The translations under genes and the position numbers were made by a program. This document shows, one piece after another, positions 15,892 to 25,738 of a stretch of 64,000 nt of DNA. The DNA comes from an uncultured Tessaracoccus sp. GTDB taxonomy: Bacteria; Actinomycetota; Actinomycetes; Propionibacteriales; Propionibacteriaceae. Within the stretch, counting starts at the first letter, position 1. Every line of letters starts with the position of its first letter. Location: the NCBI RefSeq assembly GCF_947286155.1, contig NZ_CAMYPD010000006.1, positions 15,153-79,152 of the forward strand, in the 5' to 3' direction. The notes beneath the pieces were generated by a model. That model was given only the letters and a program-made list of their open reading frames with translations, did not search any database and was not told the origin of the DNA.

Positions 15892-17902
15892 CATCGAGCA
15901 CCGCGGCTCCATACTTCGCGAGCTTTGAACGCCCGATGCCAGGCAAGGCCAAGAGCGCCCGCTCATCGGTGGGTTTGGCTTCCGCGATGGCCATGAGCGT
16001 GGCGTCGGTGAACACGACGAACGCGGGCGTGCTGAGTTCATCGGCCGTACGCTTGCGCCAGGCTTTGAGCGCAGCGAAGAGCTGCTCGTCGACGGGCAGC
16101 TCGCACTCCTCGTGGTGCCTCAGTTTCCGCTCCGCTGCGGTGGCGAGCAGACGCCCGCACACCACGCAGGTCCGCGAGCGGATGGATGTCGTTTCCCGTG
16201 CCTTACCAGACGCCGTCGCTCCCTCGTTGTGCTGGCGTGTGCGGATGCCGTCGAGGAACCGCGAGGGCGGCTGCTTGCCACCGGCGCCGATGTAGTTCCA
16301 GCTCACTCGCAGGCGCTGCCGGGCGCGAGTGCAGGCGACGTACAACAGCCGGCGTTCTTCACTCAGCGCGGGCTCCTCAGTAGCGAGCGAGAACGGTACG
16401 AGGCCTTCGCGGGCACCGATGATGGCCACGTCGTCCCATTCGAGCCCCTTGGCCGCATGCATGGTGGACAAGGTGACCGCCTGCGCGACGGGGGTTTGCT
16501 CCCAGGAGACTCGCTCTCGCAGCCAGGCACCGGCCTCGCCGGCCGTCCAGGCATCGTGTTGTTCTCGTTCCTCGTCGAACAGCTGCTTGAGCGCAGTGAG
16601 CGATTCCCAACGCTCGCGCTGCCGACCCTGCCCCGCCGGGGCTTCTGCCGACCAACCCACCTGCGCCAGCCCGGCTTCCAGCAGCGCGGAGGCATCACCG
16701 TCGGGCTCCAATTCGACTTGCCGCAGCAGGATACCGACGATCTGCCGCACCTCGCCGCGTTCGTAGAAGCGCTCAGTGCCGCGGACGGTGTAGGGAATAC
16801 CGCGCTGGTCGAGTGCCGCCTCCAGCGCGGGCGACTGGGCGTTGATGCGGTACAGCACCGCGATTTCCTTCCAGGGTGTGCCGTCGTCGTGTCGGTCGAG
16901 GATCCAGTTCGCAGTGGCCTCGGCTTCGTTCGTAACGGTTCCTGCAGCCTGCACCACTGGCTCATCTCCGGAGGCACGCGTGGCGCGCAGCCGTTCGTCG
17001 CGTGGAGGTTTCAGCACGTGTGTTGCGACGCGGAGGATCTCGGGCGTGGAGCGGTAGTTGCGCACGAGGTTCACCGTGACCGCGCCGTCGTAGTCGTCGG
17101 CGAATTCACGGAGGAAACGAGGATCGGCCCCGGCGAAAGCGTGAATGGCCTGGTTAGGGTCTCCCACGACGCACACATCGGTGCGGCCGTCGACCCATAG
17201 TCCGATGAGCCGGTGCTGAATTGCAGAGACGTCCTGATACTCGTCGACGACGAAGTGGCGGTACTGCGCACGGATTTGTTCGGCGATGTTTGGGTGTCCG
17301 CTGAGCAGGGCGGCGTTGCAGAGCAGAATGTCGTGGAAGTCGACCACACCTTGTGCTTGCTTGCCCTTCTCATATCCGTCCATCACGGCCGCCACCTGTG
17401 TGGGCGAAGCCCCCGCGACGTTCCTCCCCACCGCGAGTTCGGGGTAAGCATCGGGAGCGACGTTGCTGGATTTGGCCCACGAAAGCTCGGTTTCGAGGTC
17501 GCGGATCAGTGCGGTGTCGACGTCGCCGAGCACCTGGGTGGCCGCGCGGGCGATGATGCCGAATGCGTTCTCCGCCACCTCGGGAAACGGCGTGCCGTAG
17601 GCCTGTGGCCAGAAGTATCGGCACTGCCGCAGGGCAGCCGCGTGAATGGTGCGCGCCTGCGCGTGCCGTACCCCGAGCTGAGCCAGCCTGACCCGCATCT
17701 CGCCAGCGGCGCGGGTGGTGAAGGTGACGGCGAGCACGGCGCGCTGGTCGTAGCGACCGGATCGCACGGCGTGCGCGACGCGATGGGTGATGGCGCGCGT
17801 TTTCCCTGTTCCCGCTCCTGCGAGCACGACGACGGGTGTATCCAGCTCCAGCGCCACTTGCCGCTGTTCTGGATCGAGCGCGTCGAGAATTGCATCCGCC
17901 AT
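15872..17902 (-). CDS. uvrD2: UvrD-like ATP-dependent DNA helicase with HRDC domain (UvrD2 type)
   Basis: This superfamily 1 helicase of 676 residues unwinds DNA 3' to 5' using ATP. It has Walker A GAGTGKT at 29-35, motif II DEYQDVSAIQ, GDPNQAIHAFAGAD (motif III), motif V TMHAAKGLEWD and motif VI LLYVACTRARQRL. The C-terminal third holds a zinc-ribbon-like Cys segment (CVVC near 575, with a further Cys after HHEE) and an HRDC domain (LLALPGIGRSKLAKYG). This architecture is that of actinobacterial UvrD2, essential in mycobacteria. The ATG at 17902 has GGGAGGT upstream and is preferred over the TTG at 17914. It is divergent from the recCBD operon across a 108-base region with an inverted repeat. 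Confidence 0.93.
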   Translation of the reverse strand: MADAILDALDPEQRQVALELDTPVVVLAGAGTGKTRAITHRVAHAVRSGRYDQRAVLAVTFTTRAAGEMRVRLAQLGVRHAQARTIHAAALRQCRYFWPQAYGTPFPEVAENAFGIIARAATQVLGDVDTALIRDLETELSWAKSSNVAPDAYPELAVGRNVAGASPTQVAAVMDGYEKGKQAQGVVDFHDILLCNAALLSGHPNIAEQIRAQYRHFVVDEYQDVSAIQHRLIGLWVDGRTDVCVVGDPNQAIHAFAGADPRFLREFADDYDGAVTVNLVRNYRSTPEILRVATHVLKPPRDERLRATRASGDEPVVQAAGTVTNEAEATANWILDRHDDGTPWKEIAVLYRINAQSPALEAALDQRGIPYTVRGTERFYERGEVRQIVGILLRQVELEPDGDASALLEAGLAQVGWSAEAPAGQGRQRERWESLTALKQLFDEEREQHDAWTAGEAGAWLRERVSWEQTPVAQAVTLSTMHAAKGLEWDDVAIIGAREGLVPFSLATEEPALSEERRLLYVACTRARQRLRVSWNYIGAGGKQPPSRFLDGIRTRQHNEGATASGKARETTSIRSRTCVVCGRLLATAAERKLRHHEECELPVDEQLFAALKAWRKRTADELSTPAFVVFTDATLMAIAEAKPTDERALLALPGIGRSKLAKYGAAVLDVIAQHA

Positions 17903-17932
17903 GTGACCTCCCAACCGGTCAAACTACCAAAG

Positions 17933-17972
17933 GCCTCTGACAACCCTTCGCGCCATCAGCAATGTCAGAGGC
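17933..17972. repeat. inverted repeat between uvrD2 and recC
   Basis: The perfect 10-base arms GCCTCTGACA (17933-17942) and TGTCAGAGGC (17963-17972) are separated by 20 bases, about two helical turns. They sit in the middle of the divergent control region. They could be a paired operator or a cruciform; no T-run supports termination. Confidence 0.6.
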
Positions 17973-18010
17973 ACCCAGTAGGCTGCTGCACACATCGGAA
18001 GGAGTAGGTG

Positions 18011-20928
18011 GTGCAGGTACGTCTGGGCACGAGTTGGCGGGCGATGGTGCCCGAGCTAGCCGCCGCCATCCGCGACGAACTGCGCTCGCCGTTCGCGCGT
18101 GGCCTGGTGGTGGTTGATTCGCCTGGTTCCGCCAGGCTGCTCAGCCAAGAGCTTGCCACGCTCGAGGGCATCTCTGCAGGCGTCGAATTCCTCACCGTGG
18201 GGCAGCTCACGTCCATGCTCGCATCCAACACCTCCGTCGAGGCGCAATGGGATGCCTGGCATGGCAGCAGGCTTGTCACCGCTATTGCTGAGCAGGCTGA
18301 TGCCGTCGCGCAGCTCCACCCCCGTTGCAGGCGTTCTTGGCAATTCCGGGGCGCAAACTGTCTGCATGCTCCCGGTTCGCCCAGCTCTTCCGCAGCTACG
18401 CCGAGCACGCGCCGTCGATGGTGGAACGCTGGCTCGCAAGTGATGACGGCGAACTGCCTGAGCACCTGGCGTGGCAGCCTACCTTGCTGCGCAGCGTCTG
18501 CGCACTGTTGCGGTTCAATCCGGTGGAGGCGTCGCTGCAGCTTACGCAGGCTGCCGCCGGGCTCGAGACACCTGCCTGGGTGTTCTGCGTCGACGAAGTC
18601 GCGCCCTCGCAACGTCCGTTACTGCAAGCGCTCTCTCCTCTCGTGGTGTGGGGTGTCGAGACCGCGCCGAAGTGGCTTGGCGACGTTGACCACGACGAGC
18701 CGGTCCGCGTCGGCAAACCCCTCCGAGCAGTTCCTGAGGTGCAGATTCACGGCTCGCACTCGAAGCTGAGACAGGCGGAAGTTCTGCGTGATGAGCTGCT
18801 GCGTTGTTTCGAGGCCTGCCCACATCTCGAGCCTCGAGATGTGCGCATCGTGTGCCCAAACCCGGATGCCTGGGCGCCCGTACTCAATGCCGTGTTCCGT
18901 GCCTCGAGCCGCCACCCAGGTGGTGCGTTGCGTGTCGCGGAGGTTCGCACATCGCACAGCGGCAACCATGCAATAGACGCCGTCCTCGCCGCCCTCGATC
19001 TCGTTACCGGGCGTGCCACAGCCAATGAGGTGGTGGAGTTCCTCCTTCTGCCGGCCATTGCTTCACGCTGGGGGTTTGCCAACCGACGCACGGAGCTACT
19101 CGAATTGGTCAACGCCGCCGAGGTGCATTGGGGCCTGGGCGGCAACCATCGAGCAGCGTTTGGCTTGCCTCGTGAACCCGTCAATACGTGGCTAAGCGGT
19201 ATCGACGCGCTCCTCACGGGCGTCGCGATGGGTGGTGTGGCCGGCCCTCGCGGGGTGCTCGGTGTGGAGGACACGACGTCAAACGATCTCGACCTCATCG
19301 GAGCGCTCGCCGAGGTCATTGGCAGGCTCTGGGCGCTGCGCGAAGCCACGAGCGCAAGCCTCACCATGTCCGATTGGGTGGGAGTAGCCGTCCAAACCCT
19401 CGAACAGCTCATTGGTCTGGGCTTCGAAGAGCGCTGGATGCAGCAGCAGGCTGCAACAGTATTCGGGCGCATTGCGCTGGCCCATGAGCCGTCGACGGCG
19501 CTCCTCAGCCAGCGCGAGTTTCGGCGCCTCATCGAAACCGAGTTACCCTCCCGCTGGCACCGGCCCGCGCTGGGCAATGGTGAGCTGCACGTCGTCGCAC
19601 CGCACGAGGCATGTCACATCGATGCTGGTCTGGTGGTCATGATCGGCCTCGACGATGTCGCTACCGGTGCATTACCCGACGAGCTTCCGGGCACGCTGCC
19701 AGACAAGGGCCGGGTCATGCAGCGCCAACTCTTGGCACACGCCTCCGCAGCTGAACAACTGCTCATCGTCACGGCAACGCACTCCGAACGCACCGGAAAC
19801 GAGCTCGCAACTCCGGTGAGCATACGGTTGATGCTGCGCCAGCTTGGAGTACGGTTTCCCACCGTTGTGCAGCACGCCCCCCAGCCGTTCAATGCCAGCC
19901 AGTTCAGCACCGCATCATCGGCATCGTTCGACAGCGCCGCGTTCGATGGGGCGCGAGCCGCCCTCGAACCCAGCGAACAGCGAGCCATTGTCGAGCGTAG
20001 AACGGCTGCGCTTCACCTTCCCATCCAGGCCCCCGTCGAGCAACTCGCACTCACGAAGCTCAAGGCGTTCCTAGTCGACCCAGCCAAGGAATTCCTCAGC
20101 CAGCAGGCGAGCATCTACGCCGACGATGACACCACGCTCGACGATCAGCTGCCGCTACAGCTCGACAGCCTCACCAGTTGGAGAATCAGGGAAGCGTTCA
20201 TCCACGGGCGGATGCGCCACGTCGAGCCACAAGAGCTGTTGCGCCGCGCTGAACAGTCGCAGCTAGTCCCCCAGGGTGCTTTGGGGCGTGCGATGGCGGC
20301 GAACATTGGCCGGCAGGCCGACGCCATCGTCGCGCAAGCGACGCGCCTGATGGCTGAGCAGCCTCATCTCGTCGACATCGATGTCGACGTGGCAGGAACC
20401 CGGCTCACCGGCAGTGCGCAGGTGCATGGCAGCCGCATCGTCGTCGCTGCTGCGGGTTCGGGCACCCGAGCGCTCCTCGAACCCTGGCTCCAGCTTCTTA
20501 CCCTCGCCTGTCAGGGCGTGCGCGTGAACGCTGTGGTGCTTCGCCCCGGTAGAGACCGCACGAAGTACAACGAGCTTCGTCAGCCTTCCCCCGAACGCGC
20601 GGCGGAGATACTCGAGCTGTACGTACGGGCTCACACGATGGGTCGCTCGCGGTTGTTGCCCGTGCCGTTCGAGCCCGCGTTCTCACTCGTGATGGAACAT
20701 CGCACGGGGCGCTTCAACCGTCGCGATTGGACACATCCTGCTCCGTTTGCGTTCAAGAAGTGGGCGCACCCCGACGAGCGCTGGGCGCTGTTCTACACCG
20801 ACCCCGCGAGTCAACTCTTCGACGATCCGCCCACCAGCGACGATCCTCCCGGCCCTTCGAACAGCATCTTCGAACGGTGGGCGGCCGCCTTATACGAGCC
20901 GCTGGCCGAGCAAGGAGGCTCATGGTGA
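18011..20928 (+). pseudogene. recC: RecC subunit of exonuclease V, with a one-base frameshift
   Basis: RecC binds the 3' strand and helps RecBCD process double-strand breaks. The N-terminal part reads from GTG 18011 (GGAAGGAG upstream) through LVTAIAEQADAVAQLHP in one frame; the homologous continuation LQAFLAIPGRKLSACSRF is in another frame from 18325. The frames meet at a run of five C at 18319-18323. One extra C gives HPPLQAFLAIPG and a continuous protein of about 972 residues, near the RecC norm of 1,000-1,100. The body is otherwise intact, including SACSRFAQLFRSYAEHAP and the C-terminal exonuclease-like fold region. The stop overlaps the recB start. An assembly error, a true mutation or slippage are all possible. 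Confidence 0.85.
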
Positions 20929-23900
20929 CGAACGTGTTTACCATCGACGGCCCTCTCCCCCACTCCACCTTGCTGCTTGAGGCGAGCGCGGGCACCGGTA
21001 AAACCTTCACCATCGCCGGCCTCGCAGTGCGATACATCGCCGAAGCTGGCATGAGCATCAATCAGATCCTCATGATCACCTTCAGTAACAACGCCGCCAC
21101 CGAGCTGCGCACCAGGGTCTTCGACGCTATCGATTCCTGCGCTGAATCCCTGCGTCAACATCTCGCGGGCGAACAGATCACCGACGATGCGGACTATGCA
21201 GTCGTGGCGCGGCACCTCGCCCGACTCGGCGACGTCGAGGAACGTATTGCGAGACTGGAATCCGCCCTCGACAACTTTGACCAGGCAGCCGTGTTCACCA
21301 TTCACAAGTTCTGCCAGCGGGCACTGCAAGAGATGGGCGTGCTGGGCGACGCCGATCACGCAGAAGAGCTCTCCGCGGCAGAACAGCTCATGGAACAATG
21401 TGGCGCCGACTGTTTCCTCGCCCGGTATCACGATACGGAGCAACCACCGTTCGCACCCGATCGCGCCTTGCGGTTGGCGACGGAGGCGTGCAAGACCTCC
21501 ATCGAGCTCGCCCCTGCCGATGCTGAAGAAACCATCTTCGGCAATGAGGTGCGCGCCATGTTCGCTGAGCGTAAGCAGGCACTCGGCATCCTCACCTTCG
21601 ACGATCTTGTCGCGCGGTTGCGCGCGGTGCTGCGACACGGGGCGAACGGCCCTGCGGCCGTGCGCTGGCTGCAAACCGCATACCGTGCGGTGCTCGTCGA
21701 CGAGTTTCAAGACACCGATCCCGACCAGTGGGACGTCATCCAGGCCGCCTTCGTTGACGACGATAGGCCCACCATCTTGATTGGCGACCCGAAACAGTCC
21801 ATCTACGGATTCCGCAAAGCGGATCTACGTACGTATCTCCGTACCGCCGAGATTGCTGACCGCCAGACGCTGGGCACCAATTTCCGCTCTGATAAGGGCG
21901 TCGTCGACGGCGTTGTGCGCCTCATGGAGGGTCTCGATCTAGGCCATGGCGCCGTCCAGGTGCATGACGTTGAGGCGAGCCATCCGAACCGTCTTGACCT
22001 CGACGTTCCTGAACGTATTTGGATTCGGCAGGCCCGTGGCGGGCGCGTGCAAGAGCGGGTACTCGATGATCTCGTCGCCCAAGTCGAGGCGTTGCTGGGA
22101 CGGCGGGTCGGTGACCGCCTGGTTGAGCTCTCCGACGTTGCCGTGCTCGTGCGTGCACGCTCCGTGGCGGCGCAGGTCACGCAGCGGTTCAACGAACTCG
22201 GTTACCCCGCGGTGCTGTACGGCGCATCGAATGTGTGGGAACAACCGGCAGCAGACGATTGGAAGCGTCTGCTGCGAGCACTCGAGCCCGACGGCGGGTC
22301 AGCGGAGCGCGTGGTCGCGCTCACGGATCTGATCGGCATGCGCGTGGACGAGCTCGCGACGTCAGAAGGCACCACACAGCTCGCCGACATGATGCGTAGC
22401 GCCAGGCAGGCTCTCGTCGATGGTGGGCCGAGTGCGGCGCTCGACGTCGTCCGTGAGCGCACCGCGCTCGAGGCACGGCTCGTCGGTCAACCAGGCGGCG
22501 AGCGCTACCTCACCGATCTCCTCCACATCGGCGAGTTGCTCGACGAATCAGGTCACCGCGGCACGGTGGGGCTGCTGCGCACCATCGATCAGCAGTCGAA
22601 ACTCGACGGACAAGCTGAACTGCGCGTGGCCACCGACGCACCTTCCATCCGGGTGATGACGCTGCACTCTGCGAAGGGGCTCGAGTTCCCTATCGTGTTG
22701 TTGCCCGACATGTCCGCGCTCCGGCACTACCCCAACCGCCCCTTCCACGTCGAACTCGCCGAAGCTTCAGTATTGTGGATGCGCCAAGAGCCGCAGGGAA
22801 CGCACATCAGCGACCTGGCCGCTCGCCAAGCCCGGCAAGAAGAACTGCGACTGTTGTACGTCGGGCTCACCAGGGCGAAGCACCTCGCCATCGCATGGCA
22901 CACCGATGAGCGCAACAGCAGTCGAGGTCCCCTCTCGGCAGTCATGTTTCATGACCGCTCACAACCGCAACTGGCAGACGCGTACTCGTGGTCAGCGCCC
23001 TCGCCTATCCCGTTGGTGCGCGTCGATGCCGTCGCCGAGACGCCCGTCGCGCCACGGAATCTCCGCAAACGCGCTACCCCAACGTTGCATCTGGCTGAGA
23101 CCCATCGCTCGATCGATCAGCTGTGGCGCCGCACCTCGTACACCGGTCTCACGCAGGGCATGCACGATGCCCCTTCGGGCGCCGATGAGCCAGACACCGG
23201 CGACGAGCTCGTCGCTGATCCCGCGCTCAGCACCCCGGCTCCCATGGGTTCGCTGCCGGCAGGAGCCGAGTTTGGAACCCTGGTCCACGAAGTGCTCGAG
23301 AAGCTCGATTGGGGAAGTGAGGGGCGACGAGCCCGCATCGAGGCGGTGGTCGACATGCACGCCATCGCGTTTGCCGAGTCAGAGCGCGCCGTCCTGGCCG
23401 ACGGTCTCGAAGCCGTCGTCACCACCCCGCTATTGCCGCTCACGCCGCAGTCGCTCAGCGACATCCCCACCCAGTTGCGGCTCGCCGAACTCGACTTCGA
23501 CCTGCCCATGGGAGGCGACAGCGCACCCACCGTCGGGGAGCTCGCACAACTCATGCAGGCGCACCTCCCAGCGAACGACCCGCTCGTCGAGTACCCGAAC
23601 CTCCTCGCAGCTTCGGAGGCTTCGCACAAGGTGCTCTCGGGCATGCTTACCGGATCCATCGACGCGGTCCTGCGCACCGAAGCCGGGAAGTTCCTCGTCG
23701 TCGATTACAAAACGAACCGGCTCGCACCTTCGCCCGACGATGTGCTCACGCTGGGCCATTACACACAGGCTGCGATGGCTCACGCCATGATGGCCGCCCA
23801 CTACCCGCTGCAGGCCATCTGTTATTCTGCGGCATTCCATCGATACCTCTCTGTACGCCTGCCTGGGTATGTTCCCGAGCAGCATCTCGGCGGGGTCGGC

Positions 23901-24035
23901 TATCTTTTCATCCGCGGTATGGCGGGGCCCACTACCCCGGTGATCGACGGGCACACTTGCGGAGTGTTCTCCTGGTACCCGTCACCCGATCTGGTGGTTG
24001 CCGTGAGCGATCTGTTGGGAGGCCACCATGCATGA
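20922..24035 (+). CDS. recB: RecB helicase-nuclease subunit of exonuclease V
   Basis: RecB is the 3'-5' helicase and nuclease of RecBCD. The 1,037-residue protein has Walker A EASAGTGKTFT near residue 24, motif II VLVDEFQDTDPDQWD, motif III GDPKQSIYGFRKADL, motif V MTLHSAKGLEFPIV, motif VI RLLYVGLTRAKH, and a C-terminal nuclease domain with GSIDAVLR and VVDYKTNRL, the Asp and Lys active-site motif of the RecB/AddB nuclease family. The ATG at 20922 has AAGGAGG upstream and overlaps the recC stop; a GTG at 20925 is an alternative. The end overlaps recD by 8 bases. A long frame upstream of 20922 is a shadow of recC. The order recC-recB-recD matches many actinobacteria. Confidence 0.95.
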   Translation: MVTNVFTIDGPLPHSTLLLEASAGTGKTFTIAGLAVRYIAEAGMSINQILMITFSNNAATELRTRVFDAIDSCAESLRQHLAGEQITDDADYAVVARHLARLGDVEERIARLESALDNFDQAAVFTIHKFCQRALQEMGVLGDADHAEELSAAEQLMEQCGADCFLARYHDTEQPPFAPDRALRLATEACKTSIELAPADAEETIFGNEVRAMFAERKQALGILTFDDLVARLRAVLRHGANGPAAVRWLQTAYRAVLVDEFQDTDPDQWDVIQAAFVDDDRPTILIGDPKQSIYGFRKADLRTYLRTAEIADRQTLGTNFRSDKGVVDGVVRLMEGLDLGHGAVQVHDVEASHPNRLDLDVPERIWIRQARGGRVQERVLDDLVAQVEALLGRRVGDRLVELSDVAVLVRARSVAAQVTQRFNELGYPAVLYGASNVWEQPAADDWKRLLRALEPDGGSAERVVALTDLIGMRVDELATSEGTTQLADMMRSARQALVDGGPSAALDVVRERTALEARLVGQPGGERYLTDLLHIGELLDESGHRGTVGLLRTIDQQSKLDGQAELRVATDAPSIRVMTLHSAKGLEFPIVLLPDMSALRHYPNRPFHVELAEASVLWMRQEPQGTHISDLAARQARQEELRLLYVGLTRAKHLAIAWHTDERNSSRGPLSAVMFHDRSQPQLADAYSWSAPSPIPLVRVDAVAETPVAPRNLRKRATPTLHLAETHRSIDQLWRRTSYTGLTQGMHDAPSGADEPDTGDELVADPALSTPAPMGSLPAGAEFGTLVHEVLEKLDWGSEGRRARIEAVVDMHAIAFAESERAVLADGLEAVVTTPLLPLTPQSLSDIPTQLRLAELDFDLPMGGDSAPTVGELAQLMQAHLPANDPLVEYPNLLAASEASHKVLSGMLTGSIDAVLRTEAGKFLVVDYKTNRLAPSPDDVLTLGHYTQAAMAHAMMAAHYPLQAICYSAAFHRYLSVRLPGYVPEQHLGGVGYLFIRGMAGPTTPVIDGHTCGVFSWYPSPDLVVAVSDLLGGHHA

Positions 24036-25734
24036 ACTGCCCGCATCGGCGACGGGCTTGCTGCGCCAATACTGCGAGGCGGGCATGATCGGGCTCGCCG
24101 ACTTCCATCTCGCCCGGCGCCTGAGCCAAGGTTATGAGCCCGACGAACGCGTGCTGCTCGCCTTCGCGCTCGCGGTGCGTGAGCTTCGATTGGGTTCCGT
24201 GTGCGTGGCGCTGGCTAATGCTCACGACCTGAAGCCCTTGTCGGAGATCGATGACGGCGGGGGCGCCGTCGCAGATCAAGTGCTTCCTTGGCCTGATCCG
24301 CAGGAGTGGGTGAAGCTCGTCGCACGGTCTCGTCTCGTTGGTGAGGGGCGGCCCTTCATCCTCGTCGACGGCAGGCTGTACCTGGCGCGGTTCTACGCTC
24401 AAGAGCAGGCGGTGGCTGACGCGTTAGAACGCAGGAAGGCCCTCCCCGTCGCCGACGATGCTGTGCCGTTGCCGTCTACGAACGAGCCCGACGAGCAGCA
24501 AGACGCCGCTGTCCGCGCCGCGACGACGCACATGACGAGCGTAGTCACCGGCGGGCCTGGCACCGGCAAGACCACCACAGTGGTGCGCATCTTGAATTCG
24601 CTCGGCGCGTCTGGCCCGATCTCCATCGCGCTGGCTGCGCCGACGGGTAAGGCCGCCAGACAGTTGCATGATTCGGTGCGCGGTCAACTACTGCTGGGCA
24701 CCGCCGTTCGTCCACCATTCTCGGGAACGCTGCACAGTTTGTTGGGCAAACCCGTTCGCGGCCCGCGTGCCACGTATCACGCGCAGAATCCGCTGCCCTA
24801 CGACGTGGTAGTGGTCGACGAGGTCTCCATGGTGTCGCTCGAGCACATGGCGTCGCTGCTCGATGCGCTATCCGCCCGAACGCGGCTGGTGCTCGTCGGC
24901 GATCCGCATCAGCTGCGGTCGGTCGACGCCGGCGCCGTACTGGCGGACATCGTCGCAAATCCACAGCTCACGCAGCCCGGCAGCGTCATCGAGCTACGCA
25001 CGAACAGGCGCAGCAATCCCGAAATCTCCGCGCTGGCTACTGCCATCGATCAAGGTGACGTTGAAGCCGTCCACACCATCATCGATGAAGCCCGCTCCAT
25101 TTCGTGGGTCGACTATGAGGGATACGACATTGGGGGCTTCGAGCAGTTCCGCGACGACGTCACCGCCACCGCTCGTGCAGTGCTCTTCGCGGCGAAGCAT
25201 GGGCGTGCGGGGGATGCCCTCGAAGCGCTCAACGCCCACCGCGTCCTGTGCGCGCACCGAATGGGGCCGTTCGGAGTGCAGGCGTGGGGGCAGGCAGCAC
25301 GCCGCATGATCGCCGTCGAGTTCCCGCAGTACGGCGCGACACGACCGTACGTCGGCGAGCCCTTGCTGCTCACGCGCAATGTAGGCGGCTTCCACAATGG
25401 CGACGTCGCGGTGATCATCAACGATGAGGGGCAGCTCGTCGCCGCCGTCGATGATAGTGATGAGCCGCGCCTGGTGGCGCCGTCGCTCCTGGACGGCGCT
25501 GCGGAGTTGCACGCAATGACGGTGCACAAGGCGCAGGGTGGCCAGTATGCGGTGGTGAGCGTGGTGCTCCCTCCTGAAGGGTCGCCACTGGCCACGCGCG
25601 AACTTGTCTACACAGCCATCACGAGAGCGCGCAGCGAGCTTCGCATCTACGGCTCCCGCGCAGCCCTCGAAGAGTGCATCCGCACCCCGGTGCGCCGGTC
25701 GTCGGGGCTGGCCCTACACGCGAGCCGGCCCTGA
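24028..25734 (+). CDS. recD: RecD helicase subunit of exonuclease V
   Basis: RecD is the 5'-3' motor of RecBCD. The 568-residue protein has an N-terminal interaction domain, Walker A GGPGTGKTTTVVRIL near residue 170, motif II VVVDEVSMVSLEHM, motif III LVGDPHQLRSVDAGAVL, and the C-terminal motifs HAMTVHKAQGGQY and LVYTAITRARSEL. Length is close to the usual 570-610. It starts at the ATG overlapping the end of recB by 8 bases. With intact recB and recD, the defect in recC stands out as the only damage in the operon. The gene ends 4 bases before the convergent aminotransferase gene. Confidence 0.95.
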   Translation: MHELPASATGLLRQYCEAGMIGLADFHLARRLSQGYEPDERVLLAFALAVRELRLGSVCVALANAHDLKPLSEIDDGGGAVADQVLPWPDPQEWVKLVARSRLVGEGRPFILVDGRLYLARFYAQEQAVADALERRKALPVADDAVPLPSTNEPDEQQDAAVRAATTHMTSVVTGGPGTGKTTTVVRILNSLGASGPISIALAAPTGKAARQLHDSVRGQLLLGTAVRPPFSGTLHSLLGKPVRGPRATYHAQNPLPYDVVVVDEVSMVSLEHMASLLDALSARTRLVLVGDPHQLRSVDAGAVLADIVANPQLTQPGSVIELRTNRRSNPEISALATAIDQGDVEAVHTIIDEARSISWVDYEGYDIGGFEQFRDDVTATARAVLFAAKHGRAGDALEALNAHRVLCAHRMGPFGVQAWGQAARRMIAVEFPQYGATRPYVGEPLLLTRNVGGFHNGDVAVIINDEGQLVAAVDDSDEPRLVAPSLLDGAAELHAMTVHKAQGGQYAVVSVVLPPEGSPLATRELVYTAITRARSELRIYGSRAALEECIRTPVRRSSGLALHASRP

Positions 25735-25738
25735 CCAG

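Noticed and set aside
16112..17200. Plus-strand frame opposite uvrD2
   Set aside because: Antisense to conserved helicase motifs and without recognisable protein sequence.
24545..24964. Minus-strand Arg-rich frame within recD
   Set aside because: Antisense to conserved helicase motifs, no ribosome site.
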